DNA of 64,000 bases from Fibrobacter succinogenes (GCF_902779965.1 NZ_CACZDK010000014.1:1-64000), one strand, 5' to 3'. Numbered from the stretch's first letter, positions 37,001 through 45,295 are shown. Notes: a model not told the origin generated them from the letters alone. Made by a program: numbers and translations.

Positions 37001-37925
37001 ATTGCTTGGCGCGATTTTTCATGCGGTTCCAAGTATCTGCAGGGATTCTCAAGAACTTGCGCCCAAAGGCATCCTTTGCTTCGGAGGCTGGGAGTTTCGG
37101 CAATTCCGGCGCATCAGGGAGATTCTCGATGCGGTCCATCCAATACTTCTTTTCTTTTTCGTACTGTGCGGTTGCCTTGAGTTTCTTTTCGGCAATCAAA
37201 TAATCGCGGAAAGAAAGTTCTTCTTCACCTGTGACGGCAATTTCGTCAAAATAGGCGGCTTCAAATTCGGCAACGAGTTTCCAAATGCTTGTCCAGTCGG
37301 CGAGCAAAAATTCAATCGAAAAATGGAGAATGGCGCTTTCATTGTTGCGACTTACGGCAAGACCGAACATAGGCCATTTGCCAACGGTATAGGCACGGTT
37401 GCCCATTTCTTTGCGGAACTTTTCAAATTCGTTTGCTTTTTCAGGATGCTTCACCAAGTCCCATTCCGGAATTTCCAATTCGGGAACATCCTTCATTACC
37501 TGCTGATAACCGCTTTCGTTGATGACCGCATGGAGCATGTCGTATTTGCGCGTAATCGCATTCCAAATGTCGCGAACTTTTTGCGTTTCGAGTTCTGCGT
37601 AACGGATTTCAAGATAAACGTGGCAAGCGACGCCGCCATATTCAAAAGTTTTGCTGCGTCCAAGCAAATAAGCGGATTGTACATCGGTAAGCGGGAACGG
37701 TTCAAAACGATTGGTGCGGTCAATGACAATGGCAACATTACTATCGTCACTTTTTTCGCTCAAGTACTTTATCAAAGTTTCTTTGTTTGCCTTGAGTTCT
37801 GCGAGTACAGCGGGGGTCATAGCCTCCTTGGAAGCCTTGTACTTGATTTTCCCGTTTTCCGTCCACAAGTGAATTCCGTTTGCTTCAAAACGGTTGACCA
37901 AATTTTGCATGTTCTTGTCTGTCAT
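31035..37925 (-). CDS. NRPS termination module: TubC-Cy-A(Cys)-MT-MT-PCP-TE
   Basis: A 2296-residue synthetase. It has an N-terminal TubC docking domain (1-60) and a Cy domain (about 73-500; EFLLADWTS at 205-213, an ExxxxDxxS variant). The A domain has a cysteine-type pocket (FDLSVYD, VWNTVPA, LGGATEASIW). Two methyltransferase domains follow, with EVGAGTGSA near residue 1175 and ELGAGTGQI near residue 1668, each followed by an A10-like NG(K/S)(I/V)D segment. The PCP has DFGADSLL (Ser near 1933) and the thioesterase GYSFNG (near 2073) with a late GDHF histidine. It resembles PchF and the end of HMWP1 but with two methyltransferases. It should add the last cysteine, methylate once or twice, and release the product by hydrolysis or cyclisation. 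Confidence 0.9.
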   Translation of the reverse strand: MTDKNMQNLVNRFEANGIHLWTENGKIKYKASKEAMTPAVLAELKANKETLIKYLSEKSDDSNVAIVIDRTNRFEPFPLTDVQSAYLLGRSKTFEYGGVACHVYLEIRYAELETQKVRDIWNAITRKYDMLHAVINESGYQQVMKDVPELEIPEWDLVKHPEKANEFEKFRKEMGNRAYTVGKWPMFGLAVSRNNESAILHFSIEFLLADWTSIWKLVAEFEAAYFDEIAVTGEEELSFRDYLIAEKKLKATAQYEKEKKYWMDRIENLPDAPELPKLPASEAKDAFGRKFLRIPADTWNRMKNRAKQYGLTPTVPILSCYADVLAKWSRNKRFCINMTVLNRLPLHEKVMDIVGDFTSLSLLEVDCAAKENFLSRTRKINGQLFADLDNRLFSGVEVMREISRQSKKTGLSMPIVYTSAIGLADSGAPLRGDFVGGISQTPQTFIDCQVMDGAFGLQVNWDYREGVFPEGVLDSMFEAFEKRLLALAEENADWEDVAEIALPARDAAERKAANDTRKDWNVRMLQDDFIESVKRTPKKIAIDDGHVKFTFEELDARAKVLADQLITCGVKAQDCVPVLMEKSAWQVVSVFGILYAGAIYVPIAAAKAKGRAEKIVKKTGAKVAIGISNDEALLEGEITTINVDTLGANDFAVDCSRFPKRTPDDIAYIIYTSGSTGEPKGVVITHKGAMNTIDDMNDRFGVTADDAVLGLSQLNFDLSVYDLFGVLGYGGTLIYPTTEDYMNPEVWEALIHKHNITVWNTVPALMKMLLNFVESKNSAEPLPLREVFLSGDWIPVDMPERIRKAAPGVDVICLGGATEASIWSNYHRYDPNDGLKILPYGRPLANQTMHILDNNLQPCPTMVAGQIALGGDGVALGYYLDAERTAAQFVALPKTDEQVYLTGDMGRYLPGGEIEFLGREDTQVKIRGHRIELGEIENVLKDFPAIKEAVAIVSADKREIYSAIVAENATANEINVNKQKFVEREKAIEKFMQDRIGEIDMKQVEDGYKAEERASAYTILFELQKMGVFQKDKAYTIDEIKAPVIAKYHWLVTQWLGYLLAEKFIEQQGESYICHIDATEGEKENLWKNAYEIWNGEYISKDFLEYVKLNGDHLAEIAQGKVDPGKFLYPEKGDKYRYVDSLYVKNKIMRIAYNTLAEYFKKILDENPNRTIRILEVGAGTGSATRYLLPVLKGHKFEYYFTDYLKHFFPTAAEMFKDYPELVFKQLDVNEDFRKQGLKSNTFDIVFGGYVMDNAIDFGKTLSQIEDVLVPGGHFMFLESYELSAWITITQALLMDVPSDDLERQKQIFEQLKMSRSKWTEKLLHGEKNVNLSSFPANDSALDLLHVLFFVKQVKSDKQVIDNEKLKEHLDKYLLHYMHPGYIQEFNALPLSANGKIDRKNILKFFEESKAKTGALNLTQVEEALVSSLPIEKATAFLGNNKDNLIVAVEPRKKQKNRIDECEEIFTKNVTQVDKEISATHKNFDWEKISNSYKNIEKTAADSILLGLLQNNILVYGKDFTKEELENAIPEKFRFHAQEWINVLLENGNITPCGNKFKILQDVSLEQNENKWDEVIQNTDSHIASKPYVRYLKENGIHFGEVLAGNADPNDFVYKNYSDNHENNALQNWSDIVQAQNSYKIINEHLVEFLKQIMATDSKKTWRILELGAGTGQITRQAFAGLKESGFPFIYNFTDKFTQFFPMAGEYTHKDPAMIFTQLDFNEEFESQGLPENSVDIILCGGAMANSIDLDHTLEQMKKTLVPGGYLFIEEVGSDTASISVSQALMMDKPIDKIREKHMFLPKEDWIELLRQKDGLANATTFPQDEAKAKMLGGYLYVKQFKYDRDEVSESSVKLILNDICPEKNTSIHILDKLPLAANGSVDQQALKHYADAFEASQGKDQSIENRLIEIAIKALNIDSLGKDDNFYDFGADSLLMAQMATTIRNELASDKTFDAILKQMLDFPTVTEVARFLKNEVEEATDNSGEFIQLKRYGKAKDDCARVLLPTVLWNDEMFHEIIPLMESQDEGEIFTFKLSNTQHFFEIGEAEVASVLAKEFADKIIEAGVKKVQIIGYSFNGKLSLELAERLENAEIEIVDLAIIEGARLPFEIKQTNIKDFFFATLIDVNPEKVGFKFEDITFLMNSYIEETKKKIIDENDFEKIIGQSPDADAIRTFNALASSERFQKIKEYSGDFGNSMTDEAFARIKNTFDQNFNVMINYNPTPYFGDLRYFKADNSNSIFKNADKMLFQKWDDLCIGEIKYEQLKGDHFTAFTSKEFASELAEKLSLKNLQENN

Positions 37926-37926
37926 C

Positions 37927-39000
37927 TTAAACCTCTTCGCTGTATTTGTGGATTTCTGCCGACGGGATGTATTCGCTGTTGCCTTCGGGGTGGATCAATT
38001 TTGCAAATCCGAAAATGTTGGTGATTTCGGACCATTTCTGTGAACACAAAAGTTCTCGTTGCGCCAATGGAGCGAGTTTTACTTTTTGGTCAATCATCTT
38101 CGAAAATTCAATAATGTTATCTGCAATGCCTTGTTTCCAATCATCGAAAAGAACGTGCATAAAATCCTTGGCCTTGTAATTTCCCAAGGTTTCCATCGTC
38201 AATTCTTTAAGGTAAGGCGGAATTTCGTTACGCTTTTCGGGGTTATACAAGTATTTGGGCACGTACATACGCGGTTTCCAAAGTACAGGGCCGAAAGTAT
38301 CTTCGAGAATCAAACGGCCGGTTTCGTAAACGATGGCGAAGTTGTGCAAAAGATGCGCGTGATTGTCTCGGTCATCCGTATTCACCTGATTGTTGTATTC
38401 AATCATGATAGGCGTGTCGCCAAGTTTTCCGGTAAGAATATCGAAGGGGCCGATGCATTCTGTGATGTGTTCGACCTTTAAATTGTAAATCGAAGGGAGA
38501 ATGCGGGAGAGAATGTCAATCGCTGGGAAAGAAACTTGTGGACCGAAGGCGGCCTTGATGTAAAGCGGCTTTTCGTGCTTATTCAATTCTTGAGCTACGC
38601 GGATGAATCGTGCTACTTCAGGGAGTTTCGGGTAAAGATCGCAAGTCTTGAAATAAACACCGTTCTTTTTGGCAACGCGATAAGTTTCAGTAAGATCGCG
38701 CGGATGGATGGGCTGTTCCTGAAGAACGTGGATTTTTTTTCCCATGAACTTGCAGGCGAGTTCTGTACCGATGCCGCCCACCGTTCCAGAACTGATGACA
38801 ACACAAGCGAAATCGATTTTTGGAATTTGTTCGAACTCTGTGAAAAGCGGGATGCTATAAGTCTCGGCACATTTTTTGGAGCGTTCGCTTCCTTTGCCGT
38901 AAAGTCCGACTAATTCAAAATCATCTTTTAATAACTGTTGCAGAGCGTTGATGTAGAACTGTCCGAAAGTGCTTCCGCAGACAACAACTCGTTTCTTCAT
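37927..39000 (-). CDS. Thiazolinyl imine reductase
   Basis: A 357-residue NAD(P)H-dependent Gfo/Idh/MocA-type reductase. The N-terminal Rossmann segment is VVVCGSTFGQFYINAL. The phrases LYGKGSERSKKCAETY, VVISSGTVGGIGTELACKFM, HVLQEQPIHP and FGPQVSFPAID are those of the family that reduces a thiazoline ring to thiazolidine in pyochelin (PchG) and yersiniabactin (YbtU/Irp3) synthesis. Its presence is the best single marker for the product class. It lies two bases after the termination module in coordinates and is transcribed just before it. Confidence 0.9.
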   Translation of the reverse strand: MKKRVVVCGSTFGQFYINALQQLLKDDFELVGLYGKGSERSKKCAETYSIPLFTEFEQIPKIDFACVVISSGTVGGIGTELACKFMGKKIHVLQEQPIHPRDLTETYRVAKKNGVYFKTCDLYPKLPEVARFIRVAQELNKHEKPLYIKAAFGPQVSFPAIDILSRILPSIYNLKVEHITECIGPFDILTGKLGDTPIMIEYNNQVNTDDRDNHAHLLHNFAIVYETGRLILEDTFGPVLWKPRMYVPKYLYNPEKRNEIPPYLKELTMETLGNYKAKDFMHVLFDDWKQGIADNIIEFSKMIDQKVKLAPLAQRELLCSQKWSEITNIFGFAKLIHPEGNSEYIPSAEIHKYSEEV

Positions 39001-39004
39001 TTTC

Positions 39005-40084
39005 TTAAATTTCTCCCTCTATTTCGGTTGTAAGCATGTCCTTGATTTCGCATGAAAATTCAGGTTGATTTGCGATGAGCGATTCAATGATGGGGGTGGC
39101 ATAATCGCTTTCGCCAAGTAAAATGGTTCCGCAAGATTTCTTTTCTTTGACAAAGCAAAGTGTGGCAGCTCCTGCGCTAACGCCTGTCATCGGTGATGGG
39201 CCGAGCCCATGAATGGTGAGCTTGAATTTTGCCGGCGCATTGTCTTTAACGCCTTCCATAACGCATAGGTAAAAAGTGTTTTCTTTGATGCCGAAGGTAT
39301 CGAGCTTACTTGCGGTGCAAAGTTTTTTGATGGTTTCGTCAGGATTTTGTTTGTACTGATGTCTTGCGGAATTCATAATTTCAATCATGCGTTGTCCACT
39401 AAGACACATGTGGAATCGCGCTTCGTCAAGATTCATTTTGCGTGTGACGGCTTCTGCTTCGCCATCGAAAAACGGAAACATTTTATTGATTGAAATGACG
39501 CTCTTTAATTCTTCGGAATAATCATTTGACGAAGGTACGAACGGAAGGATTTCTCCTTTTTTCCAGTAGACCATGGTGCGGTTATTGCTATTGTGGAGGC
39601 TATCGATAAAATCGTTAGCCGCTGTGTACGAAAATGCACCAAGTCCGCCGTAGTAAAATTCCAAAGAGTTGACATGGTCAAATTTTTTTGCGAGATATTG
39701 CGGAATGAGCCCGGAAAGTCCTGGGATGCATCCTGCGCCATAAACAATTGAAACTCCAGATTCTTTTCTTTTGAATCCTTCAATTCCAAGATGCAAAACG
39801 GGTGTGTTTTTCGCTTCGGCGATTTCGTCCATCAATGTCGTTTGCGCTTCTGAAAGCTTGGCGCAATCGAGAACGATTTCGCAACCATCCATAAACTGTT
39901 CGATGCTTTCCTTATTTGAAACATCAACTTTTGTCCATTCGGCGTTGCTCCATTCCGAACGTAATTCGCTTGGGGCTTTTTCGATATTGCGCCCGCCAAT
40001 GCGAAGGCGGTATTCAGAATTATTTCTGATGAAGCGTGTGGCCCAAATGCCAACAGCGCCGTATGCTCCAAGAATTCCAATCAT
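39005..40084 (-). CDS. Saccharopine dehydrogenase-like NAD(P)-binding reductase
   Basis: A 359-residue protein with an N-terminal nucleotide-binding motif GAYGAVGIWATRFI, the LRIGGRN segment, and the IVYGAGCIPGLSGLIP phrase typical of saccharopine-dehydrogenase-like proteins. This family includes tailoring enzymes that reduce imines. Its role here is unknown; it could set a second redox state on a heterocycle or act on the thioester-bound acyl chain. It overlaps the preceding NRPS gene by four bases (ATGA), so it is coupled to it. Standard yersiniabactin and pyochelin clusters do not need it, which argues for an extra step in this pathway. Confidence 0.7.
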   Translation of the reverse strand: MIGILGAYGAVGIWATRFIRNNSEYRLRIGGRNIEKAPSELRSEWSNAEWTKVDVSNKESIEQFMDGCEIVLDCAKLSEAQTTLMDEIAEAKNTPVLHLGIEGFKRKESGVSIVYGAGCIPGLSGLIPQYLAKKFDHVNSLEFYYGGLGAFSYTAANDFIDSLHNSNNRTMVYWKKGEILPFVPSSNDYSEELKSVISINKMFPFFDGEAEAVTRKMNLDEARFHMCLSGQRMIEIMNSARHQYKQNPDETIKKLCTASKLDTFGIKENTFYLCVMEGVKDNAPAKFKLTIHGLGPSPMTGVSAGAATLCFVKEKKSCGTILLGESDYATPIIESLIANQPEFSCEIKDMLTTEIEGEI

Positions 40085-42807
40085 ATTTCTCCCTCTTCGA
40101 TATCGCCCAAGGCGTTGATGCGTTCTTCAAAAATTTTGGCGAGATTGTTCAGTTCTGCATTTTCGAAAATTTCACGGAGCGATATTTCGACACCGTATTG
40201 CGTGTGTATTTTTTCGAGGAATCGCGTAGCCAAGAGACTGTCGCCTCCGATTTCAAAGAAGTTGGCGTAACGGTCGATTTTTTCGAGTGAAAGCAAAGAC
40301 TTCCAGATTTCAGCGAGGTCTGCTTCGCGTCCTTCGTAATTTTCGTTTACATCGGCGGAACATGTCTTTTTCAAAAGTGCGGTAATTGTTTTGCGGTCCA
40401 CTTTGGCGTTGGCCGTAAGCGGAAATTTCACAAAAACCTCTGTCCTTGACGGAATCATGTACGGGACTAGATTTGTTTTCAAGTAATCGTCAAATTCGCT
40501 ACCGAGAATTTCTTTTGCGTCAATCGCTTTTTGCGCAATGATGGTTTGCACAAAGTGAGAGTTGTTCTCCAGTGAAATCGTGTCGAAGGGAAGTTCCTTA
40601 AAAATGGATTCCCATTCTTCATCGGACAAAAGTGAAGTGAAGCGGCGTAAACGTGTGTATTTTGCAAAACCGTTTTCCAGAACGGCAGAACTCACAATGG
40701 CGACTGGGTCGAAATTCTCGAAATCGAGTGCCATGAACTTGCCGCCTTTCTTGAGAATCATGTAGGCGAAGGCAAGGGCGTTGGCGGGGTTGTTGTAAGT
40801 GTGTAGGAATCCTGCATCGATAACGAGATCGAACTTTTCTAAATCCTGAACGCTTGCGCTCAAGTCAAGAGGCCTGAATTTCAAATAGTCCTTCCAAGCC
40901 CGTAAAAAATCGCGAGCCATGTCAAGCATGCCCATCGATTCGTCGAATAACGTGATTTCCATTCCGTTTTTCTCATAGGCTTTCAAAAATTCGCGAACGC
41001 CAATTCCAGAACGAGCGTTCAAAAAGGCGATTTTCCTTGAGTCTGCAAATGCGGCGATGGAAATAACTTTGTTTATAAATGTTTTAAATGGTGCGCTTTC
41101 AACGAGCAGCTTTTCAGGAGTGAAAAAATCGTTCCCTAAAAGGTCCGTTTCGGGGCGCTTCCCGGTAAGAACATCCTGCAACAATTCGATGTTTTCATTG
41201 CTGTTCAGTTTCTTTGAAAAATCTGAAGTCACTGCTGGGCGAATTTGTTCAAAACCGTTTGAGAAAAGCCAATTATTCCACAGGGCGAATGCGTTTTTCG
41301 ACTTTTCAGGAATTGTCTTGATGTTCGAACGAATGGTATGGATGAGGGCGGCGACTGCGTTGGTGCGGTCTTGCTGAGTTTCGTCCGTATAATTATCGTT
41401 GTATTTGTAATCGTATTTTGCGATTTTTTCTTTGCTGAGAGCAGGGATAATCGCAGCGACAATTTCTTTTTTCGCTCCGTTCTCGACAACTACAGCTGCG
41501 GCATTCACAATGTTTGATTTTTTCTTGATGACGTTTTCGATTTCACCGAGTTCAATACGGTAACCGCCAAGTTTAATTTGCGTATCCAAACGTCCTAAAA
41601 ATTCTGAGTTGCCGTCAGGCGTCATGCGCACTTTATCGCCGGTTCTGTACCAACGTTCTCCGTTTTCAATTGGGAAGCGTTCTTTGGTTAAATCCGGTTG
41701 GTTTAAGTAACCTTCGGCAACGCCAATACCGCCAATCCAGAGTTCTCCTGCATCTCCAGTGGCGCATTCCTTGCTGTTTTCGTCCATGACTTTGATCTTT
41801 TGGTTCTTTAGCGCTTGTCCGTAAGGAATAGATTTCCATTCTGGCTGCAATGCGTTTACTTCGTACCAAACAGACCAAATAGAAACTTCTGTAGCGCCGC
41901 CCAAAGAAATGAAACGGCAATTCGGCCAATACTTCTTTGTTGTGCCAAACAGCGGGAGCGGAATCCAGTCGCCCGAAAGCATGATCGTTTTTAATGGAAT
42001 TGTATTTGCTTTATCGCCTGCGACAATCGTGAACATTTCAAAAAGTGCAGGGACCGAATTCCACAAAGTCACTTTCTGATCGCTTGCGATTTGTTTCCAG
42101 ACGTTAGCCTCTTTCTTTATTTCTTCAGAGAGGACGATGACCTTTCCGCCGGTGGATAGCATTCCGAATATATCATAAACGGAAAGATCAAAGTCCAATT
42201 CTGAAATGGCCATGCAGGCGTCATTAGCAGATACGTTAAAACGTTCGTTGATGTCTCGAATGGTATTGCTTGCGCCTCGATGTGAAATCATCACGCCTTT
42301 TGGAACACCTGTTGTGCCGGAGGTAAAGATGATATAAGCGAGGCTAGTTGCGTCTTCGACAATTTCATCAATGCTTATTGGCTGTGCTTGCAACGCGTTT
42401 TCGATTTCTATAACGTTCCAAGCTGAATTTTCTTTGCGGATGACTTCTGCGTGGATTTTATCCGTGATGATTCCCGAAATTTTTGCAGAGTCAAAAATTT
42501 TGTGCATTCTTTCCATGGGCTGGTGGATGCCGACGGGAACGTAGGCCGCGCCAACTGCTTGAATGCCGAGTGTCGAGAAAATTTGATTCATTCCTTTCGG
42601 AAGAACGATTGCAACGAGGTCTTTAGCTTTGATTTCAGCCGTTCTAAGTGCTGAAGCGATTCTCAATGCGTTTTCCGAAAGTTCGCCGTATGTTTTGGAA
42701 TTGTAAGTTCCGTCGGAGTTGCGTGAAACGAGTGCAGTTGCGTTAGGAACTTCAGCGGCTTTTACGAAAACCGCTGAATGGATACATTCTGGATTCTTTG
42801 TGAACAT
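40081..42807 (-). CDS. NRPS: A(Cys) with embedded degenerate methyltransferase/epimerase-like domain, PCP
   Basis: A 908-residue synthetase without condensation domain. The A domain carries FTSGTTGVPKGVM, FDLSVYDIFG, LWNSVPALF and SLGGATEVSIW, a cysteine-type pocket. Between A8 (LGGYRIELGEIE) and A10 (ANAKVDRK) about 280 residues are inserted. They look like a methyltransferase fold, but the SAM motif reads NARSGIGVREF where an ExGxGxG is expected. In PchE-type proteins a similarly placed pseudo-methyltransferase epimerises the cysteinyl unit, so I infer epimerase or inactive. The PCP has EIGGDSLL (Ser near 858). It needs a Cy partner in trans, presumably the protein encoded at 29581. Confidence 0.85.
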   Translation of the reverse strand: MFTKNPECIHSAVFVKAAEVPNATALVSRNSDGTYNSKTYGELSENALRIASALRTAEIKAKDLVAIVLPKGMNQIFSTLGIQAVGAAYVPVGIHQPMERMHKIFDSAKISGIITDKIHAEVIRKENSAWNVIEIENALQAQPISIDEIVEDATSLAYIIFTSGTTGVPKGVMISHRGASNTIRDINERFNVSANDACMAISELDFDLSVYDIFGMLSTGGKVIVLSEEIKKEANVWKQIASDQKVTLWNSVPALFEMFTIVAGDKANTIPLKTIMLSGDWIPLPLFGTTKKYWPNCRFISLGGATEVSIWSVWYEVNALQPEWKSIPYGQALKNQKIKVMDENSKECATGDAGELWIGGIGVAEGYLNQPDLTKERFPIENGERWYRTGDKVRMTPDGNSEFLGRLDTQIKLGGYRIELGEIENVIKKKSNIVNAAAVVVENGAKKEIVAAIIPALSKEKIAKYDYKYNDNYTDETQQDRTNAVAALIHTIRSNIKTIPEKSKNAFALWNNWLFSNGFEQIRPAVTSDFSKKLNSNENIELLQDVLTGKRPETDLLGNDFFTPEKLLVESAPFKTFINKVISIAAFADSRKIAFLNARSGIGVREFLKAYEKNGMEITLFDESMGMLDMARDFLRAWKDYLKFRPLDLSASVQDLEKFDLVIDAGFLHTYNNPANALAFAYMILKKGGKFMALDFENFDPVAIVSSAVLENGFAKYTRLRRFTSLLSDEEWESIFKELPFDTISLENNSHFVQTIIAQKAIDAKEILGSEFDDYLKTNLVPYMIPSRTEVFVKFPLTANAKVDRKTITALLKKTCSADVNENYEGREADLAEIWKSLLSLEKIDRYANFFEIGGDSLLATRFLEKIHTQYGVEISLREIFENAELNNLAKIFEERINALGDIEEGEI

Positions 42808-42813
42808 AGATTT

Positions 42814-43557
42814 TTAACCTGCAGTGGCGAGATATTCGGGATAGAGTTCGGAATTCAGAACAAAGAAATGATCTCCTTCGAATTCCTTTTCTTTAAATTC
42901 TTTTGTCGTGACAGATTGCCAACGTTGCATAATCGACGCTGTGGCGCCAATGTCTTTGGTGCCGCAATTGATGTAGATGGGGGCATCGATGCGCTCACCG
43001 TGATAAATCAAGCTTTCGTTCAGCGTGTAATCTTTACGCACTTCTGGGAGGATGAACTGGAGCAATTCCTTATTTTCGAGAATTTCTTTAGGCGTTGCGT
43101 TGTATTTTTTGAGTTCGCGAATTAGTGCGTCGTCTCCCATATACGTTTTAAATTCGCTAGGGTCTTCATCTTGCGGGGCCTGGCGACCAGCGGCAATCAG
43201 TTTTTCTGGACGTACGTTGTACTTGCTTTGCAAATAGTCGGCGACGTAGAATGCCATGGCTGCACCCATGCTGTGTCCAAATAAAATAAATGGTTTGCCT
43301 TGAGTGACTTTGACGATGCTTTGGCAAAGTGGTTCCAGGAGCTTTTTGAAATCGCCAACAAAAGGTTCGCGGCGGCGAGTTCCCTTGCCGGGCAATTCAA
43401 CGCAAATGAAATTCATGTTCTTCTTTTCAAGAGTCCATTTGCGGTAAACGCTTGCGCTACCGCCAGCGTGGTGAAAACAGAAAATTTTCTTGTGTTCTGT
43501 ATCGTTAAGACAATAAGTGGTAAAGGGGAACCAACGTTCCTCGAGAGTTTTTTCCAT
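42814..43557 (-). CDS. Type II thioesterase
   Basis: A 247-residue alpha/beta hydrolase with FCFHHAGGSASVYRKW, the nucleophile elbow GHSMGAAMAFY (Ser near residue 96), GRQAPQ, and a late EGDHFF histidine. This is the pattern of external thioesterases that clear misacylated carrier domains (YbtT, GrsT type). It follows the exporter gene by 19 bases and precedes the A-PCP gene by six, inside the operon. Confidence 0.9.
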   Translation of the reverse strand: MEKTLEERWFPFTTYCLNDTEHKKIFCFHHAGGSASVYRKWTLEKKNMNFICVELPGKGTRRREPFVGDFKKLLEPLCQSIVKVTQGKPFILFGHSMGAAMAFYVADYLQSKYNVRPEKLIAAGRQAPQDEDPSEFKTYMGDDALIRELKKYNATPKEILENKELLQFILPEVRKDYTLNESLIYHGERIDAPIYINCGTKDIGATASIMQRWQSVTTKEFKEKEFEGDHFFVLNSELYPEYLATAG

Positions 43558-43576
43558 TTTTGCCGTTTCCCTTTTT

Positions 43577-45295
43577 TTAGGTAATGCTCCAGCCCGCTGA
43601 AGATTGCCTTATATCCAAGAATTTTTTGTAGACTCCATCGACGTTGCAAAGTTCTTGATGGGTTCCGCGTTGCACGATGTTTCCGTGATCGATGACGAGA
43701 ATTTGGTCTGCGTTCTTGACGGTGTTCAATCGGTGCGCAATGGAAATGACTGTTTTGCCTTTCGTAAGTTCGGCAATCGCTTCCATCAATTCGCATTCAT
43801 TTTCTGGGTCTACAGAAGAGGTGGCTTCGTCAAGAATGACGACCGGTGCATCTTTCAAGAGCGCGCGTGCAATGGAAATGCGTTGCTTTTCGCCGCCCGA
43901 AAGACTGCTTCCGTTTTCTCCGATAATTGTGTCGTACCCGTTTGGCAAAGCTTCGATGAATTCATGGCAACGGGCGCGTTTGGCGACTTCAACAATTTGC
44001 TCGTGCGTAGCGTTTGGGCATCCGAACTTGATATTGTTTTCTACCGTATCGTTGAACAAGAAAACGTTTTGGAACACCATGGAAAAATGCGAAAGCAATT
44101 CGTCCGGTGTGTAACTTCTGATGTCTTTCCCGCCAAAAGTAATAGAGCCTGATTGAACGTCCCAAAAGCGAACAATCAAATTGCATAAAGTAGTTTTTCC
44201 GCTTCCCGAATATCCGACAATGGCGCATTTTGATTTAGCTGGAATCTTAGCGCTTACCTTATCTAAAATAATGCGTGAATCGTAACCGAAGGTAACGTTC
44301 TTGATTTCGATATCAGTGTTGCTTTTGTCAACGGCTTGCGTTCCTGTTAACTTTGGAACGCTATAGGTTTCGTCCATTTGATCCATGGAAGTCTCGATTT
44401 GTTCCATCATGAACGCGCCATTGGCTAGCAGTTCCATTTGACCGTATATGATAAATCCCGAGACGAGGAACATCATTCCGTACGAAAATTCTATTGTACC
44501 TTGGTAAGTCAACCATGCCGAAGTCAAGATGATGATGCCGCTAAAAATTTCAAGAGTTGCTCTGAAAAATCCATGCGGAACGAGAATGCCTTTTTCCATC
44601 TTGATCGCGGTCTTTTCAAATTCATCAAATGTTTCGTCAAGCTTGGAGGCGTTGCCGCGGCCAAATGAACGAATAACGGCTATGCCGCGGATGTATTCGA
44701 TGACATCGTTTGTGACGTTTTCTACGGCATTGTATCGCGCTAAAGATAACGAGCCTGATTTCTTTTGAATTGCCGATAACGAAAACGTTGATAGAATAAT
44801 TCCCAAAATTGCAATTATTCCAATTTCCCATTCGAAAATCATCAAGAAAATGGATACGCAAATTCCTTGCAAAATTCCACCCACCACGTTATCGACGGCC
44901 ATCATGGTGTAGTTTTCAAGTGTTGCCATATTGGTGGTAATGGTGTTGTTGATGCGTCCAAGAGTTTTCTTTGAAAAGTAACCCATGGGGGCATTTTTCA
45001 ATTTGTCACCGAGCTCAAGTCTTTTGTCTGTAAAGATGATGTAACCGGCGGCGGTCATGAAAATGTTGGTTAAGAATTTGAGTGTGGTTTTGCCTATGAG
45101 TCCTGCTGCTAAAATGGCGACCGTTTCCCAAATGATATTCATCGTGAGGTTGTTGATATTCATCAATACCCAAAGAATAGCGAGTACTGAACAGCAATTG
45201 AAAACGGAGTTTAGAATGCTACATACAAGTCCCCAATAAACTCGTCCCTTGTATTTGCCAGAAAGCTTAATGATTCTTTTCAATGTCTTGAGCAT
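43577..45295 (-). CDS. ABC exporter-fold half-transporter, second of pair 2
   Basis: About 572 residues: six membrane segments followed by an ATPase domain with Walker A GYSGSGKTT, signature LSGGEKQRIS and VVILDEATS. I start it at ATG 45295, which shares one base with the stop codon of the preceding ABC gene; the longer frame from 45361 runs into that gene. It pairs with the protein encoded at 45295-47049. Placement at the head of the biosynthetic operon suggests export of the product or re-import of its metal complex. Confidence 0.88.
   Translation of the reverse strand: MLKTLKRIIKLSGKYKGRVYWGLVCSILNSVFNCCSVLAILWVLMNINNLTMNIIWETVAILAAGLIGKTTLKFLTNIFMTAAGYIIFTDKRLELGDKLKNAPMGYFSKKTLGRINNTITTNMATLENYTMMAVDNVVGGILQGICVSIFLMIFEWEIGIIAILGIILSTFSLSAIQKKSGSLSLARYNAVENVTNDVIEYIRGIAVIRSFGRGNASKLDETFDEFEKTAIKMEKGILVPHGFFRATLEIFSGIIILTSAWLTYQGTIEFSYGMMFLVSGFIIYGQMELLANGAFMMEQIETSMDQMDETYSVPKLTGTQAVDKSNTDIEIKNVTFGYDSRIILDKVSAKIPAKSKCAIVGYSGSGKTTLCNLIVRFWDVQSGSITFGGKDIRSYTPDELLSHFSMVFQNVFLFNDTVENNIKFGCPNATHEQIVEVAKRARCHEFIEALPNGYDTIIGENGSSLSGGEKQRISIARALLKDAPVVILDEATSSVDPENECELMEAIAELTKGKTVISIAHRLNTVKNADQILVIDHGNIVQRGTHQELCNVDGVYKKFLDIRQSSAGWSIT

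Noticed and set aside
39005-42807. Similar C-terminal endings IEEGEI and IEGEI in the A-PCP protein and the saccharopine-dehydrogenase-like protein, first read as docking peptides
   Set aside because: Both endings are encoded by the next gene's GAGGGAGAAAT ribosome-binding region, so the similarity is a by-product of translation signals.
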